Source of the DNA: Thiobacillus sp. 65-29
GTDB taxonomy: Bacteria > Pseudomonadota > Gammaproteobacteria > Burkholderiales > Thiobacillaceae
Assembly: GCA_001899775.1 (NCBI GenBank)
Contig: MKWN01000042.1
Span: 1 to 45,778 of the forward strand
Length of the DNA stretch: 45,778 nucleotides
Direction: 5' to 3'
Part shown: one piece after another, positions 9,816 through 18,147 of the stretch
How the letters are laid out: each line of letters begins with the position of its first letter
Position numbering within the stretch: the first letter of the stretch is position 1
Program-made: the position numbers and the translations under genes
Notes under the pieces: model-generated
Database searches by the model: none
Seen by the model: the letters and a program-made list of their open reading frames with translations, nothing else
Told to the model about the DNA's origin: nothing

Positions 9816-12800
9816 AGCGATGGATGTGGACGCTTTCGGGTGGGCTTGCCCTGCTGGCGGCGCTCGCCGGGGGAACCGCCTGGTTGCTCGCCACGCCCGA
9901 AGGATTTCGCTGGCTGGTGATTCAGGTCGCGGCGGCGAGTGGCGGAAAGGTGAATGTGGAAGGCGTCGAGGGTCACCTCGGCGCGCCGCTGTCGATCCGC
10001 TGGCTGGGGATCGTCACCGATACCCAGCGTATCGAGGTCGAGAACCTGCGCCTCGAATGGCAGCCGCGTGCACTCGCGCAGCGGCGCCTGGATGTCGGAC
10101 TGCTGGCGGCGCAGGTGCTGCGGGTGACGCGGGTAAAACGGGATGCGACGCCGCCCGAACTGCCCGCGACCCTGCGCCTGCCGGTAAATGTCACGGTGCG
10201 CACGCTCGACCTCGCACGGCTGGAGTGGATCGACGCCGGGCAGATGCTGTTGCTGCGCGATCTGCGCGGCCGTCTCGACGACGACGGTACACGCTACCGG
10301 CTGAGCGCTGCGCAGGTGCAAACGCCCTGGGCGGGTGTTGCGGGTGAGTTGGACATCGCCAAGGATGCGCCGTTCGCCTTGCGTGCGACACTCGACGCTG
10401 CCCGGCGCGAACCGGTTGCGCTCGGCGCGCGGCTTGTGCTGGACGGCACGCTTGCGGCGCCGTTGTTCCGCCTCGACGCGACGGCGGCAGACATGCGTGT
10501 GTTTGCAGAGGGTGAGGCCGCGCCCTTCGCGGCGATACGCCTGCCGCGCCTGGTGGTGGCGGGTGAGGGCCTGGACCCGCGGCTTTTCGCGGCAGACGCG
10601 CCAGCGGCTGATTTCGCCTTCTCAGGCGTGTTCGAGGGGCGGTTCGGCGAGCGCCTGCTCGGCACCTTCAGTCTGGTGAACCACATGGCCGGCCGGCTCG
10701 ACCAGCGGCGCCTGCCGCTCGCCAGCCTGTCCGGCGCGGTGTTCGGCGACCTTGCAACGGCCACCTTCAGCGCGCTTGCAATCGATCTCGGTGCCGCAGG
10801 AAAGCTCACCGGCGATGGTGTATGGCGCGACGGCCGCGTGACGCTCGATCTCGCGTCACTGCGCGTGGATCTCGCCGGTTTGCACCGCGATCTGTATACG
10901 ACGCGCCTCGCCGCGACGCTGCGGCTGGCGGGGGACGCGGCGCAGCAGACACTCGATGCCGAGGTGCGCGAATCCTGGGGACAGGGCCGGGTGAGCCTGC
11001 GCCACGCCGACGCCACGCTGCGCCTCGCCGCGGCGAGCTTCCAGGGCCAGGCGGGTCGTCTCGACGCACGCGGGACACTGCGGCTCGACGCCACGCGCGC
11101 GCTCGACGTCACGTTCGACGCCGCGCAGATCAACCCCGCGCGCTTCGGCCGCTTCCCACGTGGGCGCCTCAACCTGCGTGGCGAGGTGAGTGGCGCCCTG
11201 GCGCCAGCCCCGCGCCTGGCCGCGCAGTTCACCCTGCCGCCGGGCGATCTGGAGGGCCGGCCGGTGCGCGGACACGGGCGCCTGCACTATGCCGACGCGC
11301 ATCTCACCGACACCGATTTCGATATCGAACTGGCCGGCAACCGCGCGCGCGTGACAGGTGCGTACGGGCGCCACGGCGACCGCCTCGACTGGGCACTCGA
11401 CGCCCCCGCGCTGGCGCGTCTGGGCTTCGGGCTCGCCGGGCGTGCCGGCGGCCAGGGCCATCTCGCCGGCGATCCGGCACGCCCGCAGATCGTCGCGCAG
11501 CTCTCCGGCAGCGGCCTGCGCCTGTCCGGCAACCTGGCGATCGACACGCTCGGCGTCGATCTCGACTTGCAGGCGGATGCTGCCGGTCCGTTCAACGGTC
11601 TCGTCGAGGCGCGCGGCATTGCACTCGGTGACCGGCGATTGAGCTTCCTGCGCGCCCGCAGCGAGGGGCGGCGCGACGCGCATGCGCTGACGCTCGATGC
11701 GCGCCTGCCCGAATGGCGACTCACCGCGAGTCTCACGGGCGGGCTCGATGCGGCGCAAACCTGGCGTGGCCAGCTTGCCGAGGCCGATCTGCACGGTCCA
11801 TGGCCGGTGGCACTCGTCACGCCCGCGGCGCTCACGCTTTCGCGCCAGCGACAGCAGGTCGACGGGCTGACCCTCGACGTCGCCGGCGGCCAAGTGCGCG
11901 TCGCGCATTTCAGCTCCGATGCCGCGGGAGTCGCCAGCCGCGGCACGCTTGCCAATCTGCCGCTCGCACCGTTGCAAAATCTGCTGCCGACCGCGCTGCC
12001 GTTCACCACCGATCTGCGCGTCGACGGCGACTGGGATCTGCGCCTGGGTGAGCGCGTCGATGGCGAGCTGAAGCTGCGCCGCCGGTCCGGCGACCTCCGC
12101 TTTGAGGAACCCGCGCTCGACACCGGGCTGACCCGGCTGACGCTCGACCTGACCGCCGAGGCGAGCCGTGTCGCTGCGCGGGTGGAGGCGGCGAGCCGCG
12201 AAGCGGGGCAGTTGCATGCCGAAGGCACGGCGACGCTGGTGCGCGACGGCGGATTCTGGACCCTGCCGCGCAGCGCGCCGCTGGCCTGGAGCGCGCGCTT
12301 CGCCGTGCCTGACCTGCGTCTTGTCCGCCCATTTCTGCCGTTCGGCGTGCGCACCGACGCGCGTCTCGATGCCGAGCTTGCCGGCAGCGGCAGCCTTGCC
12401 GCCCCCGCCGTCGAGGGTCGGATCAGCGCAAGTGCCCTGCGCTTTGCCATGCCCGAGGAGGGTATTCTCATCCGCGACGGATACCTCGAACTTGCGCTCG
12501 CGGGCGAGCGGGTGCGCGTCGCGCGCGGCGAGCTCGCCGGCAGCGGCGGGCGCATCGTGGTGAGCGGCGAGGCCGAGCTGCGCAACCCGAAGGCGGGCCT
12601 CGATCTCGTGTTCGAACAATTCGTCGCGAGCAACCGCAGCGACCGCCGCATCACCGTCTCGGGCGCGACGCGCCTGGCGCTCGACCCGCAGCGCATGCAA
12701 CTCACCGGCGCGCTCACCGCCGACCGGGCGCGCCTGGAAGTGCCGGAAGCGACGCGGCCTGCGCTGTCCGACGATGTCGTCGTCGCCGGTCGTCCGCCAC

Positions 12801-13537
12801 CGGACCGGGCGCGCGCGCGGCAATGGCCGCTTGCGCTCGACCTCGACCTCGGCCTGGGGCGCGACTTCCTGTTCAAGGGTGCGGGCCTCGATGTGCGCCT
12901 TGGCGGACAACTGCGCGTGTTCACGCGCGAACAACGGCTGCGTGGAGAAGGCTCGATCCGGGTGGAGGAAGGCCGCTACGCCGCCTACGGCCAGACGCTC
13001 GCCATCGAGCGTGGCGTGCTGCGCTTCATCGGCCCGCTCGACGACCCCGGCCTCGACGTGCTGGCGGTGCGCAAGACGCCGACAGTCAAGGCCGGCGTAC
13101 AGGTGCGCGGCACGGTGCAGCGGCCGCAGGTGACGCTGTATTCCGATCCGCCGCTGCCAGACACGGAAAAACTCGCCTGGCTGGTGCTGGGGCATGGCCT
13201 CGACAAGGGCGGCCAGCAGGAATTCGCGCTGTTGCAGCTCGCCGCCGGCGCGCTGCTGTCGCAGGCCGAATCGCTCAGTTTCCAGGCGCAGCTCGCCGAG
13301 GCCCTGCGTATCGACACGTTCGGCGTGCGTGCGGGCGAAGGGGAGGATCTCGGCAGTACGGTGGTAAGCGTCGGCAAGCGCCTGTCCTCGCGCGCCACCC
13401 TGAGCTACGAGCAGAGCGTCGACGGCCTCAATCAGGTGGTCAAGGTGCTTTATCAGTTGTCCCCGCGGGTGCGCCTGGAAGCCCAGGCGGGGGAACAGAG
13501 CAGTTTCGACGCCTTCTACACGCGCGAGTACGACTGA
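9812..13537 (+). CDS. tamB: TamB, translocation and assembly module inner-membrane/periplasmic protein
   Basis: A 1241-aa AsmA-like bridging protein with a single N-terminal membrane anchor (WTLSGGLALLAALAGGTAWLL) and a very long beta-strand-rich periplasmic region. That region ends in the DUF490/TamB domain (about the last 380 residues): LDLGLGRDFLFKGAGLDVRLGG, EGRYAAYGQTLAIERGVLRF, and VSVGKRLSSRATLSYEQS at the C-terminus. It acts with TamA as a conduit from inner to outer membrane. I chose TTG at 9812, which overlaps the tamA stop (TTGA) and has GGGAG 7 nt upstream. ATG at 9824 lacks a ribosome-binding site and would lose four residues. The composition is rich in Leu, Ala, Asp and Arg, and no defect is visible. 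Confidence 0.9.
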   Translation: MKRWMWTLSGGLALLAALAGGTAWLLATPEGFRWLVIQVAAASGGKVNVEGVEGHLGAPLSIRWLGIVTDTQRIEVENLRLEWQPRALAQRRLDVGLLAAQVLRVTRVKRDATPPELPATLRLPVNVTVRTLDLARLEWIDAGQMLLLRDLRGRLDDDGTRYRLSAAQVQTPWAGVAGELDIAKDAPFALRATLDAARREPVALGARLVLDGTLAAPLFRLDATAADMRVFAEGEAAPFAAIRLPRLVVAGEGLDPRLFAADAPAADFAFSGVFEGRFGERLLGTFSLVNHMAGRLDQRRLPLASLSGAVFGDLATATFSALAIDLGAAGKLTGDGVWRDGRVTLDLASLRVDLAGLHRDLYTTRLAATLRLAGDAAQQTLDAEVRESWGQGRVSLRHADATLRLAAASFQGQAGRLDARGTLRLDATRALDVTFDAAQINPARFGRFPRGRLNLRGEVSGALAPAPRLAAQFTLPPGDLEGRPVRGHGRLHYADAHLTDTDFDIELAGNRARVTGAYGRHGDRLDWALDAPALARLGFGLAGRAGGQGHLAGDPARPQIVAQLSGSGLRLSGNLAIDTLGVDLDLQADAAGPFNGLVEARGIALGDRRLSFLRARSEGRRDAHALTLDARLPEWRLTASLTGGLDAAQTWRGQLAEADLHGPWPVALVTPAALTLSRQRQQVDGLTLDVAGGQVRVAHFSSDAAGVASRGTLANLPLAPLQNLLPTALPFTTDLRVDGDWDLRLGERVDGELKLRRRSGDLRFEEPALDTGLTRLTLDLTAEASRVAARVEAASREAGQLHAEGTATLVRDGGFWTLPRSAPLAWSARFAVPDLRLVRPFLPFGVRTDARLDAELAGSGSLAAPAVEGRISASALRFAMPEEGILIRDGYLELALAGERVRVARGELAGSGGRIVVSGEAELRNPKAGLDLVFEQFVASNRSDRRITVSGATRLALDPQRMQLTGALTADRARLEVPEATRPALSDDVVVAGRPPPDRARARQWPLALDLDLGLGRDFLFKGAGLDVRLGGQLRVFTREQRLRGEGSIRVEEGRYAAYGQTLAIERGVLRFIGPLDDPGLDVLAVRKTPTVKAGVQVRGTVQRPQVTLYSDPPLPDTEKLAWLVLGHGLDKGGQQEFALLQLAAGALLSQAESLSFQAQLAEALRIDTFGVRAGEGEDLGSTVVSVGKRLSSRATLSYEQSVDGLNQVVKVLYQLSPRVRLEAQAGEQSSFDAFYTREYD

Positions 13538-13581
13538 CGCGGTATTCGTCCGGCATGGGGCGGGGAGAGGACAAGGTTCGT

Positions 13582-13620
13582 GGCGAGTCGCCGTTTCATG
13601 TTCCGGGGTGGCGAGTCGCC
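13582..13620. repeat. Two copies of the hyphenated palindrome GGCGAGTCGCC
   Basis: GGCGAGTCGCC occurs at 13582-13592 and 13610-13620 with identical flanking T, 28 bp apart. Each copy is symmetric about its central G. They lie in the gap between tamB and surE, just upstream of the putative surE leader ORF. They could be protein-binding sites or a dispersed repeat; nothing in the sequence decides. Confidence 0.5.
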
Positions 13621-13645
13621 ATGAACGTTGGGTAGAATCGTTGCC

Positions 13646-13717
13646 ATGTCCGAATCCGCCTTCCCCACCCTGATTGTTGTGCGCATCGTACCCGCGCCGT
13701 ATGGAGGTCGCCCCTGA
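13646..13717 (+). CDS. Possible 23-codon leader ORF upstream of surE
   Basis: An ATG-initiated ORF of 23 residues (starting [15 protein letters not shown]) ends in TGA whose last base is the first base of the surE ATG (TGATG), which would couple their translation. A -10-like TAGAAT lies about 12 nt upstream, and no clear ribosome-binding site precedes the ATG. The GGAGG that serves surE lies inside the ORF. It could be a chance ORF; I recognise no family. Confidence 0.3.
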   Translation: MSESAFPTLIVVRIVPAPYGGRP

Positions 13718-14460
13718 TGCGCATCCTGCTTTCCAACGACGACGGTTATTTCGCCCCCGGGCTTGCCGCGCTCGCCGGGGCGCTCAAACCCTTTGCCGAC
13801 ATCACGGTGGTGGCGCCGGAGCGCGACCGCAGCGGCGCGTCCAACTCGCTCACCCTCGACCGCCCGCTGATCCTGCGCCAGGCGCCCGGCGGCTTCTACT
13901 ATGTCAACGGCACGCCGACCGACTGCGTGCACCTTGCCGTCACCGGCATGCTCGACCACCAGCCGGACATGGTGATCTCCGGTATCAACCACGGCGCGAA
14001 TATGGGCGATGACACCATCTATTCCGGCACCGTCGCCGGCGCGACGGAAGGCTATCTCCTCGGCGTGCCGTCCCTGGCGGTGTCGCTTGCCAGCCACCAC
14101 GGCAAGTATCTGGACACCGCCGCCCAGATCGTCGTCGACCTGGTACAGCGCATCCAGGCCAGCCCGCCGGCCGAGCCGATGCTGCTCAACGTCAACGTAC
14201 CCGACTGTCCGCGCGAGGACATTCGCGGCGTGCAGGTGACCCGCCTGGGGCGGCGCCACAAGGCCGAGTCCGTGGTGAAGACCGTCAACCCGCGCGGACA
14301 GACTGTGTACTGGGTGGGCGCTGCCGGCGCCGCGCAGGATGCCGGGGAGGGCACCGACTTCCATGCCGTCGCCAAGGGCTTCGTGTCGGTCACCCCGCTA
14401 CAGATGGACCTCACGCGCTTCAGCCAGATGGAAGGCGTCAGCCAATGGTTGAAGCCATGA
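13717..14460 (+). CDS. surE: SurE, 5'/3'-nucleotidase (survival protein E)
   Basis: A 247-aa metal-dependent phosphatase that dephosphorylates nucleoside monophosphates and short polyphosphate, linked to stationary-phase survival. The N-terminal [16 protein letters not shown] holds the metal-binding Asp pair. [33 protein letters not shown] and YSGTVAGA are the family signatures. ATG 13717 has GGAGG nearby. It is the first gene of the classic surE-pcm-nlpD-rpoS stress cluster and overlaps pcm by 16 bp. Confidence 0.96.
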   Translation: MRILLSNDDGYFAPGLAALAGALKPFADITVVAPERDRSGASNSLTLDRPLILRQAPGGFYYVNGTPTDCVHLAVTGMLDHQPDMVISGINHGANMGDDTIYSGTVAGATEGYLLGVPSLAVSLASHHGKYLDTAAQIVVDLVQRIQASPPAEPMLLNVNVPDCPREDIRGVQVTRLGRRHKAESVVKTVNPRGQTVYWVGAAGAAQDAGEGTDFHAVAKGFVSVTPLQMDLTRFSQMEGVSQWLKP

Positions 14461-15125
14461 ACTCCCGTACCGGCATCGGCATGACCTCGGCGCGCACGCG
14501 CGGCCGCATGGTCGAGCGCCTGCGCGAGCAGGGCATCAGGGACGAGGTCGTGCTGGCGGCGATGGGCGAGGTACCGCGCCACCTGTTCGTCGACCAGGCG
14601 CTGGAATCGCGTGCCTACGAGGATACCGCGCTGCCCATCGGTTTCGGCCAGACCATTTCCAATCCCTACATCGTCGCGCGCATGGCCGAGCTCGCGCGCC
14701 ACGGCGAGGCCGGACCGGGCCGCCCGCTGGGCCGCGTGCTGGAAATCGGCCTCGGTTGCGGCTATCAGGCGGCGGTGCTGGCGAAGCTCGCACGCGAGGT
14801 GGTGTCGCTCGACCGCATCGCGCAGCTGGTCGGCAAGACGCGCGTGCGTCTGCGCGAATTGCGGATCAACAATGTGCGCCCCAAGCACGGTGATGGCATG
14901 CACGGCGCGAAGGATTTCGCCCCCTTCGACGCCATCGTCATCGCCGCGGCGTTCGGCGAAGTGCCGCAGGAACTGCTGAGTCAACTGGCTGACGGTGCGC
15001 GCCTGGTGATGCCGCTGGGGCATGCCGCGCAAACCCTGTGCGTGATCGAGCGCAATGGCGACCAGTTCACCGAGCGTCATCTCGAAGCGGTGAAGTTCGT
15101 ACCGTTGCTGCCGGGGGTGGCGTGA
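14445..15125 (+). CDS. pcm: Protein-L-isoaspartate O-methyltransferase
   Basis: This cytosolic enzyme uses S-adenosylmethionine to methylate isoaspartyl residues and start their repair. The protein has 226 aa. Motifs are [37 protein letters not shown] and the SAM-binding [16 protein letters not shown]. The usual Thr in that loop (EIGTGCGYQ) is Leu here, a modest departure. [21 protein letters not shown] and GARLVMPLG follow. ATG 14445 has GGAAGG 9 nt upstream; the alternative ATG 14457 overlaps the surE stop codon as ATGA. Its stop overlaps the nlpD GTG. Confidence 0.94.
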   Translation: MVEAMNSRTGIGMTSARTRGRMVERLREQGIRDEVVLAAMGEVPRHLFVDQALESRAYEDTALPIGFGQTISNPYIVARMAELARHGEAGPGRPLGRVLEIGLGCGYQAAVLAKLAREVVSLDRIAQLVGKTRVRLRELRINNVRPKHGDGMHGAKDFAPFDAIVIAAAFGEVPQELLSQLADGARLVMPLGHAAQTLCVIERNGDQFTERHLEAVKFVPLLPGVA

Positions 15126-16027
15126 GACACGCGTGCGTGCTGCTCGCGCTGGCGGCGCTGACCGGCTGCGCCGCACGCGGTCCGGCGCCCGTGGCGGCGC
15201 GGGCGCCGGCCGGCATTACGCCCGCGGCCCCGGCTGCCGTGGCGCCGCAGCCGCTTGCGACGCGCCCCATCCTGCCCTCGTCGAATGGACTGCATACCGT
15301 TGCGCGCGGCGACACGCTCTATGCCATCGCCTTCGCGAACAACCTGGATCACCGCGATATCGCGGCGTGGAACCAGCTGGCGACGCCCGATGTCATCCGG
15401 GTCGGCGCGGTGCTGCGCCTGACACCCCCCCCCAACGCCGTCGAGGTGCGCCCGCTGGATGCCGGGCCGGAGCTGCGTCCACGTCCGCTTGCCGAGGCAC
15501 CGCTGGTGCGTGAACCCCAGGCGGTGCTGATCGCCTATTCCGACGTCAACTGGGCCCGCGTGTCCGGCGCCACGCGGGCGGCCGTCGTGCCGACGCCGGC
15601 TGCCGCCGCACCGGCCGCGGCATCGCCGGGCGGCGCGCCGGCACCGGCCATCGCGGCGGACAACGCCTGGCTGTGGCCGGCCGACGGCGTGCTCGCCGGT
15701 CGCTTCGGTGGCACCGGCGGCAAGGGCATCGACATCGTCGGCGCACGCCAGTCACCCGTGCGCGCGGCGGCGCCGGGCAAGGTCGTGTACAGTGGCAGTG
15801 GCCTGCGCGGTTATGGCCGCCTGCTCATCGTCAAGCATGCGGGTGAGTTTCTTTCCGCCTACGCGCATAATGACAGCGTGCTGGTGAAGGAAGGCGATAC
15901 CGTGGCGGCCGGTCAGCAGATTGCCGTGATGGGCGACAGCGACGCCGATCGCGTGAAACTGCATTTCGAAATCCGCCGTTATGGCAAGCCGCTTGACCCG
16001 ATGGACTACCTGCCGGAGCGTTCATGA
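15122..16027 (+). CDS. nlpD: NlpD, LysM/M23 lipoprotein, amidase activator
   Basis: A 301-aa lipoprotein with a short signal peptide ending in lipobox LTGC. A LysM peptidoglycan-binding domain (about residues 58-102, [18 protein letters not shown]) is followed by an Ala/Pro-rich linker and a C-terminal M23 domain (about 185-300). That domain reads [10 protein letters not shown] where active peptidases have HxxxD, so the zinc site is incomplete. It should therefore activate cell-wall amidases rather than cut peptidoglycan, as E. coli NlpD does. GTG 15122 overlaps the pcm stop (GTGA). A run of nine C residues (15425-15433) encodes the TPPPN stretch. The gene likely carries internal promoter activity for rpoS in relatives. 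Confidence 0.92.
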   Translation: MRHACVLLALAALTGCAARGPAPVAARAPAGITPAAPAAVAPQPLATRPILPSSNGLHTVARGDTLYAIAFANNLDHRDIAAWNQLATPDVIRVGAVLRLTPPPNAVEVRPLDAGPELRPRPLAEAPLVREPQAVLIAYSDVNWARVSGATRAAVVPTPAAAAPAAASPGGAPAPAIAADNAWLWPADGVLAGRFGGTGGKGIDIVGARQSPVRAAAPGKVVYSGSGLRGYGRLLIVKHAGEFLSAYAHNDSVLVKEGDTVAAGQQIAVMGDSDADRVKLHFEIRRYGKPLDPMDYLPERS

Positions 16028-16968
16028 GCACAGACCCCAACGACGAAGCCGACGAGCTGGCACCGGAGGAAGCCGAGGCGGGCGACGCACCCGCGACCGA
16101 TTCAGCGGAGGATCTCGCCAACGCGATTCTCGACGAACCGCAGGTCGACGTCACCCAGCTCTATCTCAACGAGATCGGTCAGGCCCCCTTGCTCACCGCG
16201 GAAGAGGAAGTCGCCCTGGCGCGTCGCACTGTGCAGGGTGACTTCGAGGCGCGCCAGATCATGATCGAGCGCAACCTGCGCCTCGTCGTCAACATCGCCA
16301 AGCACTACGCCAACCGCGGATTGACGCTGCTCGATCTGGTCGAGGAGGGCAACCTCGGCCTCATCCATGCGCTGGGAAAATTCGATCCCGAGCGCGGCTT
16401 TCGCTTTTCCACCTACGCCACGTGGTGGATCAGGCAGAACATCGAGCGCGCCATCATGAACCAGTCGCGCACCATCCGCCTGCCGGTACACGTGATCAAG
16501 GAACTCAACATCTACCTGCGTGCGCAGCGCCACCTGGAGGCGCACGGCGTCGTCGACCCCGGTCTCGATGACATCGCTGCACTCACCGGCCATCCGGTGG
16601 AGGACGTGCGCCGCATCATGCAATTGAATGAACGCGTCGCCTCGCTCGATGCGCCGCTCGAGGTGGATCCCTCGCTCTCGCTCGGTGAGGCGATTGCCGA
16701 CGACAATGCCCAGTTGCCGGAGGAAATGCTGCAACTGGAGGAAATCGAGCACCACGTCCACGAGTGGCTCGGGCAGCTCAACGACAAGCAGCGCTGGGTG
16801 ATCGAACGACGCTTCGGTCTCAACAACTTCGAGGCCTGCACGCTGGAGGATCTGGCGCTGGAACTGCAGGTGACGCGCGAACGCGTGCGCCAGATCCAGA
16901 TGGAATCCTTGCGCGTGCTGCGGCAGACGCTGAAGCGGCGCGGCGTGTCCAAGGATGAACTGTTCTGA
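16024..16968 (+). CDS. rpoS: RpoS, stationary-phase/general stress sigma factor
   Basis: A 314-aa sigma70-family factor. An acidic N-terminus precedes region 1.2 (VTQLYLNEIGQAPLL) and region 2 with the core-binding and -10 recognition sequences (NLRLVVNIAKHYANRG, then GFRFSTYATWWIRQ). Region 3 (IRLPVHVIKELN) and region 4.2, a helix-turn-helix (LEDLALELQVTRERVRQIQ), complete it. The ATG overlaps the nlpD stop (ATGA). The position after nlpD and the length identify RpoS rather than RpoD or RpoH. It would control the stationary-phase regulon. Confidence 0.96.
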   Translation: MSTDPNDEADELAPEEAEAGDAPATDSAEDLANAILDEPQVDVTQLYLNEIGQAPLLTAEEEVALARRTVQGDFEARQIMIERNLRLVVNIAKHYANRGLTLLDLVEEGNLGLIHALGKFDPERGFRFSTYATWWIRQNIERAIMNQSRTIRLPVHVIKELNIYLRAQRHLEAHGVVDPGLDDIAALTGHPVEDVRRIMQLNERVASLDAPLEVDPSLSLGEAIADDNAQLPEEMLQLEEIEHHVHEWLGQLNDKQRWVIERRFGLNNFEACTLEDLALELQVTRERVRQIQMESLRVLRQTLKRRGVSKDELF

Positions 16969-16982
16969 GCCGCACCGACGCC

Positions 16983-17639
16983 ATGCTCACCTGGGACCGC
17001 ATCGACACCGTGCTGCTCGACATGGACGGCACCCTGCTCGACCTGTATTTCGACAACCACTTCTGGCTTGAGCACATGCCGCGACGCTATGCCGAATACC
17101 ATGGCCTTGCCCACGAGGAAGCGCACGCGCGGCTTACCGCGCATTACACGCGTCACAGCGGCACGCTGAACTGGTACTGCGTCGATTTCTGGAGCAGCGA
17201 ACTGGCGATGGACGTGGTGCAACTGAAGCGGGAAGTCGCCCATCTCATCGCCGTGCGGCCCGACGTGCCGGCCTTCCTCGACGCCGTGCGCGCGTCCGGG
17301 CGGCGTGCCGTGCTGGTAACCAACGCCCATCCCAAGAGCCTCGACCTGAAGATGCGCGAAACCGGGCTCGACCTCCATCTCGACGGGCTGATTTCGTCGC
17401 ACCAGGTCGGTCTGCCCAAGGAACATCCGGATTTCTGGCAAGGCTTTCAGGCCATCGAGCCGTTCGACCGCGAACGGACGCTTTTCGTCGATGACAGTCT
17501 GCCCGTGCTGAAAAGCGCCCGGGCTTATGGCATTGGCCAGATCCTGGCAGTGTGCAATCCGGATTCCCGCCTGCCACACAAGGATTGCGGCGAATTCGAT
17601 GCGATTTCGAGTTTCGCGCAGGTGCTGCCTATCGGCTGA
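16983..17639 (+). CDS. yrfG: HAD-family GMP/IMP nucleotidase (YrfG-like)
   Basis: A 218-aa haloacid-dehalogenase-type phosphatase. Motif I is LLDMDGTLLDL with nucleophile Asp13 and Asp15; motif II is VLVTNA; motif III Lys lies in GLPKEHPDFW; motif IV is LFVDDS. The helical cap begins with FDNHFWLEHMPRRYAE, which resembles E. coli YrfG (GMP/IMP nucleotidase). It starts 14 bp after rpoS on the same strand and may share its transcript. The substrate assignment rests on family resemblance only. Confidence 0.85.
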   Translation: MLTWDRIDTVLLDMDGTLLDLYFDNHFWLEHMPRRYAEYHGLAHEEAHARLTAHYTRHSGTLNWYCVDFWSSELAMDVVQLKREVAHLIAVRPDVPAFLDAVRASGRRAVLVTNAHPKSLDLKMRETGLDLHLDGLISSHQVGLPKEHPDFWQGFQAIEPFDRERTLFVDDSLPVLKSARAYGIGQILAVCNPDSRLPHKDCGEFDAISSFAQVLPIG

Positions 17640-17644
17640 CGCGC

Positions 17645-18028
17645 CTACGTCGCGCTGTCGAACACCACTGCTGCCGCCACCTTGCGGCCCTCGCCCGCGA
17701 GGATGTTGTAGGTGCGGCACAGCGCGCCGATGTCCATCACTTCCAGTCCGATTCGGGCCTCCACCAGCGCGCGCGTCAGCGACGGGTGCGGAAAGCGCAG
17801 GCGCGTGCCGGTGGCGAGCAGCAGGATATCCGGCGCGCGCGCCGCCACCCATTCGAAATGCGCCGCGTTCAGCGCCGTGAACCCCAGCCCGGCCCACGGC
17901 GCCGGCTCGACCCCATGCGCGCTCAGCAGCAGGCCGGCGGCGTGGCGTTCGCCGTTGATGATGACGTGATCGTCGCCATAGCCGGTAAACAGCAGCAGGC
18001 CGGCGTCGGTGTGGAGGTGCAGTTTCAT
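17645..18028 (-). CDS. Mth938-like domain protein (DUF498/NDUFAF3 family)
   Basis: A 127-aa protein, MKLHLHTDAG at the start. The fold-typical stretches are VIINGERHAAGLLLSAHGVEP, LLLATGTRLRFPHPSL and GLEVMDIGALCRTYNILAGEGRKVAAAVV. The family includes the mitochondrial complex I assembly factor NDUFAF3 and archaeal Mth938; the bacterial role is undefined. ATG 18028 was chosen because homology begins there. It converges with the HAD gene (5-bp gap) and is divergent from alaA. Confidence 0.85.
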   Translation of the reverse strand: MKLHLHTDAGLLLFTGYGDDHVIINGERHAAGLLLSAHGVEPAPWAGLGFTALNAAHFEWVAARAPDILLLATGTRLRFPHPSLTRALVEARIGLEVMDIGALCRTYNILAGEGRKVAAAVVFDSAT

Positions 18029-18064
18029 GGTGTGGCAACCATAGCAGATTCGCGCGGCGCGCGT

Positions 18065-18093
18065 TTGCCGCCGCAGGGCGGCTCCGGTAAAAT
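18065..18093 (+). promoter_or_regulatory. Sigma70-type promoter of alaA
   Basis: TTGCCG (18065-18070, 4/6 of consensus) is separated by 17 bp from TAAAAT (18088-18093, 5/6). Transcription would start near 18100, immediately before the 5'-UTR hairpin at 18105-18124. Confidence 0.5.
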
Positions 18094-18104
18094 GCTCCGC
18101 TTGC

Positions 18105-18124
18105 CAAGGCATTGTTTTGCCTTG
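18105..18124 (+). promoter_or_regulatory. 5'-UTR hairpin before alaA, attenuator-like
   Basis: A perfect 7-bp stem CAAGGCA / TGCCTTG with loop TTGTTT is followed by ATTTTA. It sits at the very start of the predicted alaA transcript and resembles a weak intrinsic terminator. It might alternatively be a simple mRNA-stabilising stem. Confidence 0.35.
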
Positions 18125-18147
18125 ATTTTACCAACCGGGAAAATACC

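Noticed and set aside
10856-13195. 779-aa and 545-aa ORFs antisense to tamB
   Set aside because: Arg/Ala/Ser-rich shadow frames without motifs or ribosome-binding sites.
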